DNA of 49,234 nucleotides from Streptomyces sp. WM6386 (GTDB lineage: Bacteria > Actinomycetota > Actinomycetes > Streptomycetales > Streptomycetaceae), in contig NZ_JXTE01000065.1 of NCBI RefSeq assembly GCF_000972385.1, positions 1-49,234 of the forward strand, given 5' to 3'. The notes under the pieces were generated by a model, which ran no database searches, was not told where the DNA came from, and saw only the letters and a list, made by a program, of their open reading frames with translations. The number at the start of each line of letters is the position of its first letter. Position 1 is the stretch's first letter. A program made the translations under genes and the position numbers. Shown here piece after piece: positions 32,211 through 41,231 of this stretch.

Positions 32211-34952
32211 TCAGCTGATGCGCGTCAGCTTGTCCGTGAAGCCCGGCTCGACGAGGTCCTTCTGCAGCGCGACCGGCACCTTCACCGCACCGGCCGAGGC
32301 GTCACCCACGGTGAGTGTGCCGACCTTGGTGCCGGCCTTCGCGGTGTGCGGTACGTCGTCGGCGGCGAAGGTCAGCTTGACGGTGAGCCCGGACCAGCCG
32401 ACGGCCGTGACGTCCTTGGTCGCGATGACCGGAGTCCTGCCGCCGAGGCCGTCGTCGACGTATCCGACGACATCGCCCTTCTTGAGGATCGTCGCGGACT
32501 CCAGCGCGCCCTGCGCCGCCCGGATCAGCCGGTCGCCCGCGGTGAGGGCGGCGCTGAGGATGGTGTTGTCCACACCGCCGGCGGGCTGGCGGATGACGGC
32601 GCCGACGATGGTGCGGGTCTCTCCGTCGACCTCCTTCTTCGCGGCGAAGAGGAGGTTGCCGAGGGCGGAGGTGGTGGTGCCGGTCTTGATGCCGACGACG
32701 TTGTTCTTGCCGACGATCTGGTTCCAGTTGCCGTGGTTGACGCCCTTGTAGTCGTCGTACGACATCATCGCCGCGACCTCGCGGAACGCGGGCTCCTCCA
32801 TCGCCTTCTTGCCCAGCTTCACCTGGTCCACGGCGGTGGAGACGGTGGTGTTGTTCAGACCCGAGGGGTCGGTGTACGTCGTGTTCGTCATCCCGAGGTC
32901 CTCGGCGGCGGCGTTCATCTTCTCGACGAACGCCTTCTCCGAGCCGGCGTCCCAGCGGGCGAGGAGCCTCGCCACGTTGTTCGCGGATGCGATCAGGATG
33001 CTTTCGAGGGCCTCGCGCTGGGAGATGGAGTCACCGGCGGTCACCTTCACGGTCGATTCCTGACCGGCGTTCTCGCCCTGCTCCTGCGCGGTCTGGTCGA
33101 TCTTGATCTTCGGACCCTCGGCGCCGCTCTTCAGCGGGTGGTCGCGGAGGATGACGTACGCCGTCATGACCTTGGCGACACTGGCGATCGGGACGGGCTT
33201 CCGGTCACCGGAGGAGCCGAAGCTGCCGATGCCCTGGACGTCGAGGGCGGCCTGGCCCTCCGCGGGCCACGGGATGTCGACCTTGCTGCCGTCGAAGGAG
33301 TAGCTGTCCTCGGCGGTGAGTTCGAGGGTGGGGGTGGGGAGGGGGCGCATTGCCTGTGCGACCGCAAAGACGACTGCGAGGAGCAGGACGAGAGGGGTCC
33401 AGATCTTGACCCGGCGGAAGGTGGTGCGCAGCGGCGTCTGCGGGGGCGGCGGGGTGTTCGTGAGCTCGGCCAGCAGGTCCAGCGGAGGCTTGGGCGGGAG
33501 GGGCTGCTGGGTGGTGCGCTCGGGGCCGACCTGGGGGACGGGGGTGGTGACGTCGGGCTTGAGGGCGACGAACTTGCTGGGCAGCTTGAGCATGGTGGTG
33601 GGCTGGTCCACGCGGGGCCCGGCGTCACCTTCGGCCTTCGCGTCGTTCCCACCCGCACCGGGTACGGGCCTGTCGGCCTTCTCCCCGGCCTCACGGGCCG
33701 TCCGCGCGGACTTCTCACGGGCGCCCACGGCATCGCCCGGGTTCGCGGTAGCGCGGGGGTCGGTCGCGGCGACGTCGGCCTTCTCCCCGGCCTCACGGGC
33801 CGTCCGCGCGGACTTCTCACGGGCGTCCACGGCATCGCCCGGGTTCGCGGTAGCGCGGGGGTCGGTCGCGGCGGCGTCGGCCTTCTCCCCGGCCTCACCG
33901 GTCCTCCGCGCGGACTTCTCACGGGCGTCCACGCCATCGCTCGGGTTCACGGTAGCGCGAGGGTCGGTCGCGGCGGCGTCGGCCTTCGCGGCGCTCGCCG
34001 GTCGCTCACCGGCCTCGCCACCCGGGTCCGCCGCATTCGGAGAATCCCCGGACCGCACCCATGCGGCTACAGCAGCCCGCAGCCTGGCGTCACCACCGCC
34101 CGGTTCGCCCTCGGGCGCGACAGGCGCCGTCTCGTCCGGCCGCGCCGAATCCTCCGCGTCCCGCGAACCCTCGGCACCATCGGTCGGCACGGCACCCTTC
34201 GCGGGCCCGTCGTCGGTCGGCACGACGTCCTGGACGTCCCCAGCCGCCGCCGCATCCCCGGCGCCCTCCGAGGCCCCGGCACGGGCGTCCGCAGCCCCTG
34301 CGGCGCGCTCAGCCCCGGCAGACGCCGACTCGACGGTCGCCGCCGAGGCCTTCACGTCCCGCGAACCCTCAGCACCATCGGTCGGCACGGCGTCCTGGAC
34401 GTCCTCGACGGCCGCTGCGGCCTCCGCGCCCTCGGCACCCTTCGCAGGCCCGTCGTCGGCCACCGCGGCGGCCCCCGCGCCCTCCGAGACCCCGGCACGG
34501 GCGTCCGCAGCCTCTTCGGCGCCCTCGGTCCCGGCAGACGCCGGCTCGACGGGCCCCGCCGAAGCCTCCGCGTCCCGCGAACCCTCGGCACCGTCGGTCG
34601 GTACGGCGTCCTGGACGTCCTCGGCCGCGGGCGGCTGCTTGTCGGCCTTCCCGGGGGACTGGGGGCCCTCGGTCGCCGTAGCGGCCTCGTCGGGCGTGCC
34701 CGAAGCCTCGTCGGGGTCGGTCGGCTTCGGCTCCTGCGCCGCGGCCCGGGCCTTCGCCACGTCCCGGGCCGAGAAGACTCGCGTCGCCGTGTCCACGCCA
34801 CCGCGGGCCGCGGGCGGCTCGCTGTCGCGGGCCACCGCCAGACGCGGGTCGCGCACCTCACCCCGGGCTTCGGGAACCGGACTCGCGCTCCCCGACGTCG
34901 GTTCTGCCGACGACTCGCGCTGCTTCGACCTGTCGGGGGACTCGCCCGCCAC
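32211..34952 (-). CDS. D-alanyl-D-alanine carboxypeptidase with very long repetitive N-terminal region
   Basis: A 913-residue PBP5-type carboxypeptidase that trims the last D-Ala of peptidoglycan stem peptides. The catalytic motifs are Ser591-Val-Ala-Lys594 (ASVAKVM), SANN, and Lys756-Thr-Gly (IKTGTT). A transmembrane segment (IWTPLVLLLAVVFAVAQAM) lies at about 517-535, so the first 516 residues should be cytoplasmic. They are Ala/Glu/Pro/Asp-rich and repetitive: several copies of VPTDGAEGSRD, then three 34-residue units at about 326-427. Typical enzymes of this class have 400-450 residues. The long cytoplasmic part may tether partners at the septum; that is inference. Confidence 0.9.
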   Translation of the reverse strand: MAGESPDRSKQRESSAEPTSGSASPVPEARGEVRDPRLAVARDSEPPAARGGVDTATRVFSARDVAKARAAAQEPKPTDPDEASGTPDEAATATEGPQSPGKADKQPPAAEDVQDAVPTDGAEGSRDAEASAGPVEPASAGTEGAEEAADARAGVSEGAGAAAVADDGPAKGAEGAEAAAAVEDVQDAVPTDGAEGSRDVKASAATVESASAGAERAAGAADARAGASEGAGDAAAAGDVQDVVPTDDGPAKGAVPTDGAEGSRDAEDSARPDETAPVAPEGEPGGGDARLRAAVAAWVRSGDSPNAADPGGEAGERPASAAKADAAATDPRATVNPSDGVDAREKSARRTGEAGEKADAAATDPRATANPGDAVDAREKSARTAREAGEKADVAATDPRATANPGDAVGAREKSARTAREAGEKADRPVPGAGGNDAKAEGDAGPRVDQPTTMLKLPSKFVALKPDVTTPVPQVGPERTTQQPLPPKPPLDLLAELTNTPPPPQTPLRTTFRRVKIWTPLVLLLAVVFAVAQAMRPLPTPTLELTAEDSYSFDGSKVDIPWPAEGQAALDVQGIGSFGSSGDRKPVPIASVAKVMTAYVILRDHPLKSGAEGPKIKIDQTAQEQGENAGQESTVKVTAGDSISQREALESILIASANNVARLLARWDAGSEKAFVEKMNAAAEDLGMTNTTYTDPSGLNNTTVSTAVDQVKLGKKAMEEPAFREVAAMMSYDDYKGVNHGNWNQIVGKNNVVGIKTGTTTSALGNLLFAAKKEVDGETRTIVGAVIRQPAGGVDNTILSAALTAGDRLIRAAQGALESATILKKGDVVGYVDDGLGGRTPVIATKDVTAVGWSGLTVKLTFAADDVPHTAKAGTKVGTLTVGDASAGAVKVPVALQKDLVEPGFTDKLTRIS
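33672..33977 (-). repeat. Three tandem 102-bp repeats inside the carboxypeptidase gene
   Basis: Units begin at 33672, 33774 and 33876, exactly 102 bp (34 codons) each, and are nearly identical. The first two differ at only a few bases; the third is more diverged. Each unit encodes a version of EKADAAATDPRATANPGDAV plus DAREKSARTAREAG. In-frame length means copy number can change without breaking the gene. Confidence 0.95.
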
Positions 34953-35170
34953 CGATGCCTCCTAAACCGTGAACCCGTCTGAACAGCCTCGCCCCGAACA
35001 CCGCTCCCCCACGGTGTCCGAACCATGTACCAGTGTCCTGTGTGAGGGCTTGGCTCCTGCGGTAGACGAGAACGACATACCTACTGGTTCCACTACAAAC
35101 AGGTCACGCACCCTCGACAGACCAATGTGAGAGGGGTCACCCTGTCTTTCATCCACGCGGGGAGGCATGG

Positions 35171-35926
35171 ATGGGCAGGAGCCGCAGAACTCTTCCGGAA
35201 GAGCTTCTGCTGCTGGCGCTGGACCCGGCCACGGGTACCACCGCACAGCCGCAGTCGCTCGACCTTGGTCTGGCCGGAGCACAGCTAGTGGAGCTGGCGC
35301 TGGCCGGACGGATAGCCCCAGACGGGGATCGTATCGCCGTGGTGTCCCCACGGCCGACTGGAGATCCGACACTCGACTGCGCGTTGGAGTTGCTGCGAAG
35401 GCGTGGCGCTCCGGTCCGGGCGGTCAACTGGATTGGCGGGCCGCGTCTCGGGCTGCGCCAGACCTACCTCTCGCATCTGGAGCGGTGCGGCATGGTGCAT
35501 GCCGTGGCGGGCCAGATGTGCGGAGTGCTGCCGACGACTCGCTACCAGGCGAGTCAGACCGAGATCAGCCGGGAGATCAGATCCCGACTGGACTCCGCGA
35601 TCCGCACCGGCGTACCGCCGGACCCGCGGACCGCGGCGCTCGCCGCACTGGCGCACGCGGTCGGCCTCGGCAAGCACCTGTATCCGGGCAACGAGGGACG
35701 CTCCTCTCGCTCCCGGCTGCGGGACCTGATCAGGCACGACCCCATGGGCGGTCTCGTCGCGCACGCCGTGATGGACGTCCAGAACGGTGTGGCCGCACAG
35801 CCACGCCGCAGCCCGGCCCCGACCGGCCGTCCGGCCGGACCAGGTGCCAGGCAGGCACCGGAGCCCGCCCGCGGCGTTCCGGTGCAACCGCGCCGCGGTT
35901 CCATGGCGCGTGTCGTGGCCCACTGA
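35171..35926 (+). CDS. GPP34 (GOLPH3/VPS74-like) family protein
   Basis: A 251-residue GPP34-family protein. The start MGRSRRTLPEELLLLALDPATG is typical: a basic patch and LPEELLLLALD, then LGLAGAQLVELALAGRI. The C-terminal 45 residues are Pro/Arg/Gly-rich and disordered. Eukaryotic members bind phosphatidylinositol-4-phosphate on Golgi membranes and retain glycosyltransferases. Bacterial members are common in Streptomyces with no settled role; a membrane or lipid link is likely. GGAGG at 35161-35165 supports this ATG rather than the overlapping one four bases earlier. A strong terminator follows. Confidence 0.9.
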   Translation: MGRSRRTLPEELLLLALDPATGTTAQPQSLDLGLAGAQLVELALAGRIAPDGDRIAVVSPRPTGDPTLDCALELLRRRGAPVRAVNWIGGPRLGLRQTYLSHLERCGMVHAVAGQMCGVLPTTRYQASQTEISREIRSRLDSAIRTGVPPDPRTAALAALAHAVGLGKHLYPGNEGRSSRSRLRDLIRHDPMGGLVAHAVMDVQNGVAAQPRRSPAPTGRPAGPGARQAPEPARGVPVQPRRGSMARVVAH

Positions 35927-36017
35927 GCCGCAGTCCCACGACACGACCGACGAACCGCACCACGCACCACACGCACCTCCGGCGTACCCCAGACCCGGTA
36001 TCGGGAGCCGCTGGTCC

Positions 36018-36084
36018 GCGCGGGGCGGCGGGACCGTGTGTCCGAGACGACACCACGGTCCTGCCGTCCCGCGCGGCCTTTTTT
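36018..36084 (+). terminator. Rho-independent terminator after GPP34 gene
   Basis: Bases 36018-36038 pair with 36054-36074 over 21 positions, with two mismatches that become G-U pairs in RNA. A run of six T follows at 36079-36084. The remaining bases from 35927 to 36272 show no gene. Confidence 0.93.
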
Positions 36085-36272
36085 GTGCCCCGGATCATGG
36101 CCGATTCAGACTCTGGAGACGCCAACTGCCTTGTGATCATGGCTAACTGGCGCGTACGCAGCGCATATCCACCGTTTCCCAGCGGTAGAAACCACCTTGG
36201 TGGCAGTCTGCTCAACAGCAGATACGCAAAGTGGCCATTTTCGAAGGCACGCAGCCGGAGGTGCACGTTCCC

Positions 36273-37130
36273 GTGGCGTCCAATGTCAATCCCACCGTCA
36301 GGCGACGCCGGCTCGGCCAGGAGTTGCGCCGGCTCCGTGAACTCAAGGGCATGACAGCCGAAGAAGTCGCCGAACGGCTTCTGGTGTCGCAGTCGAAGAT
36401 CAGCCGGCTGGAGAACGGCCGGCGCAGTATCAGCCAGCGCGACGTCCGCGATCTGTGCGGGGTGTACGAGGTGGAGGACGTCCGGATCGTCGACTCCCTG
36501 ATGCAGATGGCCAAGGACAGCCGCCAGCAGGGGTGGTGGCACTCCTTCGGCGACATCCCCTACAGCGTCTACATCGGCCTGGAGACGGACGCGGCGAGTC
36601 TGCGCGTCTACGACCCTCAGGTCGTCCCCGGCCTCCTGCAGACCCGCACCTACGCCGAGTCCCTCATCTCCGGCGCGCTGCCCGAGGCGACGCCCACCGA
36701 CATCGACAAGCGCGTCCAGGTGCGGCTGCGCCGACAGGAACGTATCTCTGCCGCCGAGAACCCGCTCCGGCTCTGGGCCGTCCTGGACGAGGCGGCGCTG
36801 CGCCGCGAGGTCGGCAACCGGCAGGTGATGATCGAGCAGTTGGAGTATCTGATCGAGATGTCGCAACTGCCGCACGTGACGGTGCAGCTGATCCCCTTCA
36901 CGATGGGTGCGCATCCCGGGGTGAGCGGGCAGTACGCGATCCTCGAGTTCCCCGATGCCGCCGATTCCAGCGTGGTCTACATCGAGGGCGTGACGAGCGA
37001 CCTGTATCTGGAGAAGGCGCAGGACGTACAGAAGTACAGCGTCATGTACGAACATCTGCGGGCACAGGCCCTGAATGTGGACCAAAGCAGGGAATTCATC
37101 TCAGGCATCGCGAAGGACTACGCACGCTGA
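36273..37130 (+). CDS. XRE-family regulator with DUF5753 domain (Scr1-like)
   Basis: About 285 residues from the GTG at 36273, preceded by GGAGG 11 bases upstream; a GTG at 36231 adds 14 residues but has no such site. The helix-turn-helix is RLGQELRRLRELKGMTAEEVAERLLVSQSKISRLENGRRSISQRDV. The DUF5753 domain begins YSVYIGLETDAASLRVYDPQVVPGLLQTRTYAESL and ends YSVMYEHLRAQALNVDQSREFI. With the DUF397 gene 229 bp downstream it forms the pair known from Scr1/Scr2 in S. coelicolor, described as toxin-antitoxin-like and affecting antibiotic production. It is the only complete copy of this pair in the window. Confidence 0.92.
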   Translation: MASNVNPTVRRRRLGQELRRLRELKGMTAEEVAERLLVSQSKISRLENGRRSISQRDVRDLCGVYEVEDVRIVDSLMQMAKDSRQQGWWHSFGDIPYSVYIGLETDAASLRVYDPQVVPGLLQTRTYAESLISGALPEATPTDIDKRVQVRLRRQERISAAENPLRLWAVLDEAALRREVGNRQVMIEQLEYLIEMSQLPHVTVQLIPFTMGAHPGVSGQYAILEFPDAADSSVVYIEGVTSDLYLEKAQDVQKYSVMYEHLRAQALNVDQSREFISGIAKDYAR

Positions 37131-37359
37131 GCCACTCTGTAAGGCGAGGCGCCGGAAGATACACCTTCGCCCGGTCGCAGCGGAAGACCCACTGGAATAT
37201 GCCACCCGCCCGGGTGAATGCTTCCTCCGCTCCTCGATGTTGGCGAGTAGCGTCGATCACGCCATCGGATAACAACGTTGGCGCAAACCCGTGCCGTGCA
37301 GACGGAGACATACGCACGCCACGGCGACAGCAACTCAGCAACTGGCAAACGGAGCGAAA

Positions 37360-37551
37360 ATGGCAATCAAGCAGGGCGCCGCGGACAAGTGGGTCAAGTC
37401 CTCCTACTCCCAGGGCAACGGCGCGTGCGTCGAGATCAAGTCCCCTGTCGTGTCGGCGATGGCCGTCCGGGACTCGAAGACCCAGAACGGCCCCACGCTG
37501 GCCTTCCCCGCGGACGCGTGGAACGCCTTCGTCGGCTCGGTCAAGGCGTAA
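37360..37551 (+). CDS. DUF397 small protein (Scr2-like)
   Basis: A 63-residue DUF397 protein, partner of the XRE gene upstream. GGAG lies five bases before the ATG. The family plan is complete: WVKSSYSQGNGACVEIKS, then AVRDSKTQNGPTLAFPADAWNAFVGSVKA. The 229-bp gap before it is long for such pairs and may hold its own promoter. It gives the reference against which the duplicated copy at 26147 and the frameshifted copy at 44027 can be judged. Confidence 0.93.
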   Translation: MAIKQGAADKWVKSSYSQGNGACVEIKSPVVSAMAVRDSKTQNGPTLAFPADAWNAFVGSVKA

Positions 37552-37659
37552 ATGATCGAGTGATCGAGCACTACACAACTACACAAGCATCACCGAAGAG
37601 CCCTCTCGTCCAGATCGCCGTCCTTGCCGAGGGGGCTCGGCTTGTGTCCCGGCACAGAC

Positions 37660-38499
37660 CTATCGGAGGCGGTCGACGTACCTGTCCGTCCCCGGCACGG
37701 TCGGGATGAACGGCGCCACCAGCTCCACCCTCCCCAGGCCCGCCTCCGCCACCGGCTCCTCCAGGCCCGTGAAGTACTCCTCCCAGCACTCCCGCGGATC
37801 CGCCTCCAGGAACCACAGCAGCGTCAGCCGGGTGTCGACGCCCTCGACCTGCTTCACATACGTCATCCGGTCCCCCGGCAGCGGCGTCGGCCTGAAGACC
37901 GTCACCATCGCCGCCGGTGACCCCGCGAGCCGCTTCGGCAGCTGCCGGGACCGCAGCCACTCCAGCAACTCCTCTCGCTGTGCGGCCGATTCGGCGTCGA
38001 TCACCTCGACGACCAGGCCCTTGTACGGGTGGTCGAGGGCGTGGAAGTCGCGGGGCCCGGCCGCCCCGTCCCGGTAGACCGTCGCCTCGTGGTCCTGGAA
38101 CGCGGTGAAGACGTGTGTGCGGTCCTGGTAGACCCGGGCGTCCCGGTTGAGGCGCTTGTTGATGCCGACGGTCCACTTCATGTGGTCGTCGTAGCGGCCG
38201 TCGGTGATCCAGTACGTCGAGATGTAGCACCCGGCGGTGACCGGCTGGGCGATGGCCGACTTCTCGGGGTAGCGCAGGAGTTGCAGGTCCCGGGTGGCGA
38301 CCCAGCGGCGCCCGGCGTACATCCAGGGCATCGCCATCGCGCCGGCGTAGTAGTGGTCGTCCTCGTACCAGCGGTTGTACGCGTACTCGTGGCCCGGATG
38401 CGGCTCGACCATGGTGATGAGCGCATGGCCGGGGCGGACTCCGTACGGGCCCACGGCGGCCAGTTCGGCATACGTCCGGCTGCGGGTCTCTTCGCTCAT
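37660..38499 (-). CDS. Hypothetical protein, probable dimeric alpha/beta-barrel (EthD-like) fold
   Basis: A 279-residue protein from the ATG at 38499, preceded by GGAAGGGGAAGGG. The stretch HEYAYNRWYEDDHYYAGAMAMPWMYAGRRWVA resembles the NRWYD-x-x-H core of EthD-like dimeric alpha/beta barrels. A second half (MVTVFRPTPL.., RLTLLWFLEADPRECWEEYFTGLEE) may be a second copy of the fold. Such proteins often act on hydrophobic ring compounds. It is divergent from an SDR dehydrogenase with a palindrome between them, so both are likely controlled together in a small catabolic pathway. Function is not assigned. Confidence 0.75.
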   Translation of the reverse strand: MSEETRSRTYAELAAVGPYGVRPGHALITMVEPHPGHEYAYNRWYEDDHYYAGAMAMPWMYAGRRWVATRDLQLLRYPEKSAIAQPVTAGCYISTYWITDGRYDDHMKWTVGINKRLNRDARVYQDRTHVFTAFQDHEATVYRDGAAGPRDFHALDHPYKGLVVEVIDAESAAQREELLEWLRSRQLPKRLAGSPAAMVTVFRPTPLPGDRMTYVKQVEGVDTRLTLLWFLEADPRECWEEYFTGLEEPVAEAGLGRVELVAPFIPTVPGTDRYVDRLR

Positions 38500-38531
38500 T
38501 CCCTTCCCCTTCCTGGGTGGCTCGCCCATAC

Positions 38532-38548
38532 TCTGACGCCCCGTCAGA
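38532..38548. promoter_or_regulatory. Palindromic operator TCTGACG-N3-CGTCAGA
   Basis: Perfect seven-base arms (38532-38538 and 38542-38548) three bases apart lie midway between two divergent genes. The shape is that of a TetR-family operator as seen upstream of lipid and acyl-CoA catabolic genes. No regulator gene is adjacent. Confidence 0.65.
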
Positions 38549-38593
38549 TATTGCGCCAGGGTCATGAAACGGTGGGAATCCGGGAGGTCTCCT

Positions 38594-39379
38594 ATGCCAC
38601 TGCTCACAGGCAAGACGGTGGTCGTGTCGGGTGTCGGCGCCGGGCTCGGTCACCAGGTCGCCGCCGCCGTCGTACGCGACGGCGGGAACGCCGTGCTCGG
38701 GGCGCGCACCGAGGCCAACCTCGCCAAGAGCGCCGCCGAGATCGATCCGGACGGGGCGCACACGGCGTACCGGCCCACGGACATCACCGACGAGCAGCAG
38801 TGCGTGGCGCTGGCGGAGTTGGCGAGCGAGCGGTTCGGGCGGATCGACGCGGTGGTCCATGTGGCCGCCTGGGACAGCTACTTCGGCGGCGTGGAGGACG
38901 CGGACTTCACCACCTGGCAGTCGGTGATCGACGTGAATCTGCTGGGGTCGCTGCGGATGACGCGGGCGTGTCTGCCGGCGCTGAAAAGGTGCGGCGGGTC
39001 GGTCGTCTTCATCGGGACGCAGTCGTCGGTGGCTGCCCCCTCACAGGTGCGGCAGGCGGCGTACGCGGCCTCCAAGGGGGCGCTGACGAGTGCGATGTAC
39101 TCCCTCGCGCGGGAGCTGGGGCCGCACCGGATCCGGGTCAACACCGTGCTGCCGGGCTGGATGTGGGGGCCGCCGGTGCAGGCGTACGTCCGGTTCACCG
39201 CGCACACCGAAGGGGTCGAGGAGTCCGAGGTGCTGGTGAGGCTCACCGAGCGCATGGCCCTGCCCGATCTCGCCACCGACGGGGATGTGGCGGACGCGGC
39301 GGTGTTCCTGGCGTCGGATCGAGCGCGGGCGATCACTGGACAATCACTGCTGGTCAACGCCGGGGAGCTGATGCGGTGA
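38594..39379 (+). CDS. Short-chain dehydrogenase/reductase
   Basis: A 261-residue classical SDR using NAD(P). The cofactor loop is GVGAGLGHQVA (residues 13-23), near the TGxxxGxG pattern. NLL near residue 117 matches the NAG region. The catalytic set is Ser (TQSSVAAPS), Tyr and Lys in YAASKGAL, and the C-terminal FLASDRARAITGQSLLVNAGE is typical. GGGAGG precedes the ATG. It is divergent from an EthD-like protein and 125 bp upstream of a sodium/solute symporter on the same strand. The three may act on one carbon source, but the substrate is unknown. Confidence 0.92.
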   Translation: MPLLTGKTVVVSGVGAGLGHQVAAAVVRDGGNAVLGARTEANLAKSAAEIDPDGAHTAYRPTDITDEQQCVALAELASERFGRIDAVVHVAAWDSYFGGVEDADFTTWQSVIDVNLLGSLRMTRACLPALKRCGGSVVFIGTQSSVAAPSQVRQAAYAASKGALTSAMYSLARELGPHRIRVNTVLPGWMWGPPVQAYVRFTAHTEGVEESEVLVRLTERMALPDLATDGDVADAAVFLASDRARAITGQSLLVNAGELMR

Positions 39380-39504
39380 GTTCATGTAGGTGAACCAAGG
39401 CCATCATGCCGAATACTTTTACCTCCCTTTGACCTTACGGTCACTTGTCGTGTTCACGCGACAGCGCCCACGATGAGCGCCGGGCTGACCCTGGGAGGGC
39501 GCAC

Positions 39505-41076
39505 ATGAACGGTCTCGACTGGGCCGTACTGATCGGCTATTTCGGCGTGATGGTCGCGATCGGCGTGTGGTCGCACAAGCGCGTGGACAACGTCAGCGAC
39601 TTCTTCACCGCCGGCGGCAAGATGCCCTGGTGGCTCTCCGGCATCTCGCACCACATGTCGGGCTACAGCGCGGTGATGTTCACGGGGTACGCGGGCATCG
39701 CCTACACCTACGGCGTCACCTCCTTCGTGACGTGGTCCTTCCCCATCGCCCTCGGCATCGCGATCGGTTCGAAGCTGTTCGCGCCGCGCATCAACCGGCT
39801 GCGCTCGCGTCTCCATGTGGCCTCCCCGCTGGAGTACCTGAAGAACCGCTACGACCTCAAGACCCAGCAGGCACTGGCCTGGTCCGGCATGCTGCTGAAG
39901 ATCGTGGACGTGGGCGCCAAGTGGGCGGCGATCGCCACCCTGTTGTCGGTCTTCACCGGCATCTCGCTCAACCAGGGCATCCTCATCACCGGCACGATCA
40001 CCGCCGTCTACTGCACGATCGGCGGCCTGTGGGCGGACGCGCTGACCGAGCTCGGCCAGTTCGTCATCCAACTCCTCGCCGGTGTCGCGATGTTCATAGC
40101 CGTCGTCGCGAAACTCAACGACAAGGGCATCGGCTTCTTCGAGGCCTGGGACCGCCCGGAGCTCCAGGGCCACGGCGAGCCGCTGGTCGGCCCGTACGGC
40201 ACGGTCTTCCTCCTCGCGTTCCTCTTCATCAAGCTCTTCGAGTACAACGGCGGCATGCTCAACCAGGCCCAGCGCTACATGGCCACCGCCAACGCGCACG
40301 AGGCCGAGCGCTCGGCACGACTGTCCGCGATCCTCTGGCTGGTCTGGCCGGTCGTCCTCTTCTTCCCCATGTGGATGTCACCGCTGCTGGTGCAGTCCCA
40401 GAAGCCGGACGGCTCCGACTCGTACGGCCTGATGACCGAACAGCTCCTGCCGCACGGCCTGTTGGGCCTGGTCATCGTCGGTTTCTTCTCCCACACCATG
40501 GCGATGTGCTCCTCCGACGCCAACGCCATCGCCGCGGTGTTCACCCGGGACTGCGCGCCGGTGGTGTGGCGCCGGGCGCGGGCGTGGAACGAGGGCCAGG
40601 GCCTGAAGGTCGCCCGTATCGCCACGGTCGTCTTCCTGGGCCTGTCGATGGCGGCGGCCACGCAGGTCAACTCGCCCGCCTTCAAGGACATCATCACGGT
40701 CGTCATCAAGTGGGTGGCCGGTCTGATGGGCCCGATGGCGATCCCGATGATGCTGGGCCTGCTCCGCCCCTTCCGCCGCTCCGGCCCCACGGCCGCGCTC
40801 ACCAGCTGGTCGATGGGCCTGCTCGCCTTCTGGCTGGTCAACTACCCGATCAACTGGAACGTCGACGGCGGCGTCCCGCTCCAGTACCAGGTCTCGATCC
40901 CGCTCGCGGTGTCGCTGATCCTCTACATCCTGATCGGCTTCATCAAGCCGGAGGACACCCCGGAACGCCTGGCGATCATCGAGAAGATCAACACAGACGG
41001 CGACGGAGCGACCGCCGCCGCGGTTCCGGTGCCGGCGGGCCCGGTGGACGAGGTCGTACGAACGACGAAGGACTAG
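39505..41076 (+). CDS. Sodium/solute symporter (SSS family)
   Basis: A 523-residue symporter with about 13 hydrophobic helices, from the ATG at 39505 behind GGGAGG. Family features are DFFTAGGKMPWWLSGISHHMSGYSAVMFTGYAGIAYTYG at the start and RINRLRSRLHVASPLEYLKNRYD. A later helix carries the SSF-like IVGFFSHTMAMCSSDANAIAAVFTRD with Ser/Asp residues near the sodium site. It resembles the SGLT/monocarboxylate-like group more than proline permease. The C-terminal 30 residues are hydrophilic. It follows the SDR gene and may import that enzyme's substrate. Confidence 0.9.
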   Translation: MNGLDWAVLIGYFGVMVAIGVWSHKRVDNVSDFFTAGGKMPWWLSGISHHMSGYSAVMFTGYAGIAYTYGVTSFVTWSFPIALGIAIGSKLFAPRINRLRSRLHVASPLEYLKNRYDLKTQQALAWSGMLLKIVDVGAKWAAIATLLSVFTGISLNQGILITGTITAVYCTIGGLWADALTELGQFVIQLLAGVAMFIAVVAKLNDKGIGFFEAWDRPELQGHGEPLVGPYGTVFLLAFLFIKLFEYNGGMLNQAQRYMATANAHEAERSARLSAILWLVWPVVLFFPMWMSPLLVQSQKPDGSDSYGLMTEQLLPHGLLGLVIVGFFSHTMAMCSSDANAIAAVFTRDCAPVVWRRARAWNEGQGLKVARIATVVFLGLSMAAATQVNSPAFKDIITVVIKWVAGLMGPMAIPMMLGLLRPFRRSGPTAALTSWSMGLLAFWLVNYPINWNVDGGVPLQYQVSIPLAVSLILYILIGFIKPEDTPERLAIIEKINTDGDGATAAAVPVPAGPVDEVVRTTKD

Positions 41077-41131
41077 ACAGGAAGAGCGCCCGACCACGGG
41101 GGGGGGACGGCTAGGTGGTGGGGACGGGAGT

Positions 41132-41208
41132 GATTGGCAGATCCGTCCCCTCTCCGAGCCGCAAACCCACAGGTCGCCGCCGATGGCCCTGGGACACATC
41201 TGCCAATC
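41132..41208. other. Widely spaced perfect 11-bp inverted repeat
   Basis: GATTGGCAGAT (41132-41142) is inverted exactly at 41198-41208 with 55 bases between. It lies between convergent symporter and hydrolase genes. A two-copy direct repeat CCGGGCTAGCC follows at 41216-41226 and 41227-41237. It may be a long hairpin terminator or the remnant of a small element. Confidence 0.6.
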
Positions 41209-41231
41209 GTTAGCGCCGGGCTAGCCCCGGG

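Noticed and set aside
29815..32751. 978-codon plus-strand frame across several genes
   Set aside because: Overlaps MerR, a membrane protein and the carboxypeptidase in the wrong frame or strand; artefact of few stops in high-GC DNA.
33672..33977. Could the tandem units be a CRISPR array?
   Set aside because: Units are 102 bp, directly adjacent with no spacers, and in frame within a coding sequence.
32346..34982. 878-codon plus-strand frame opposite the carboxypeptidase
   Set aside because: Driven by the repetitive GC-rich coding region on the other strand; no domain and no ribosome-binding site.
35167..36354. 395-codon frame starting four bases before the GPP34 start
   Set aside because: Reads through a strong Rho-independent terminator and has no domain; the GPP34 frame has the better ribosome-binding site.
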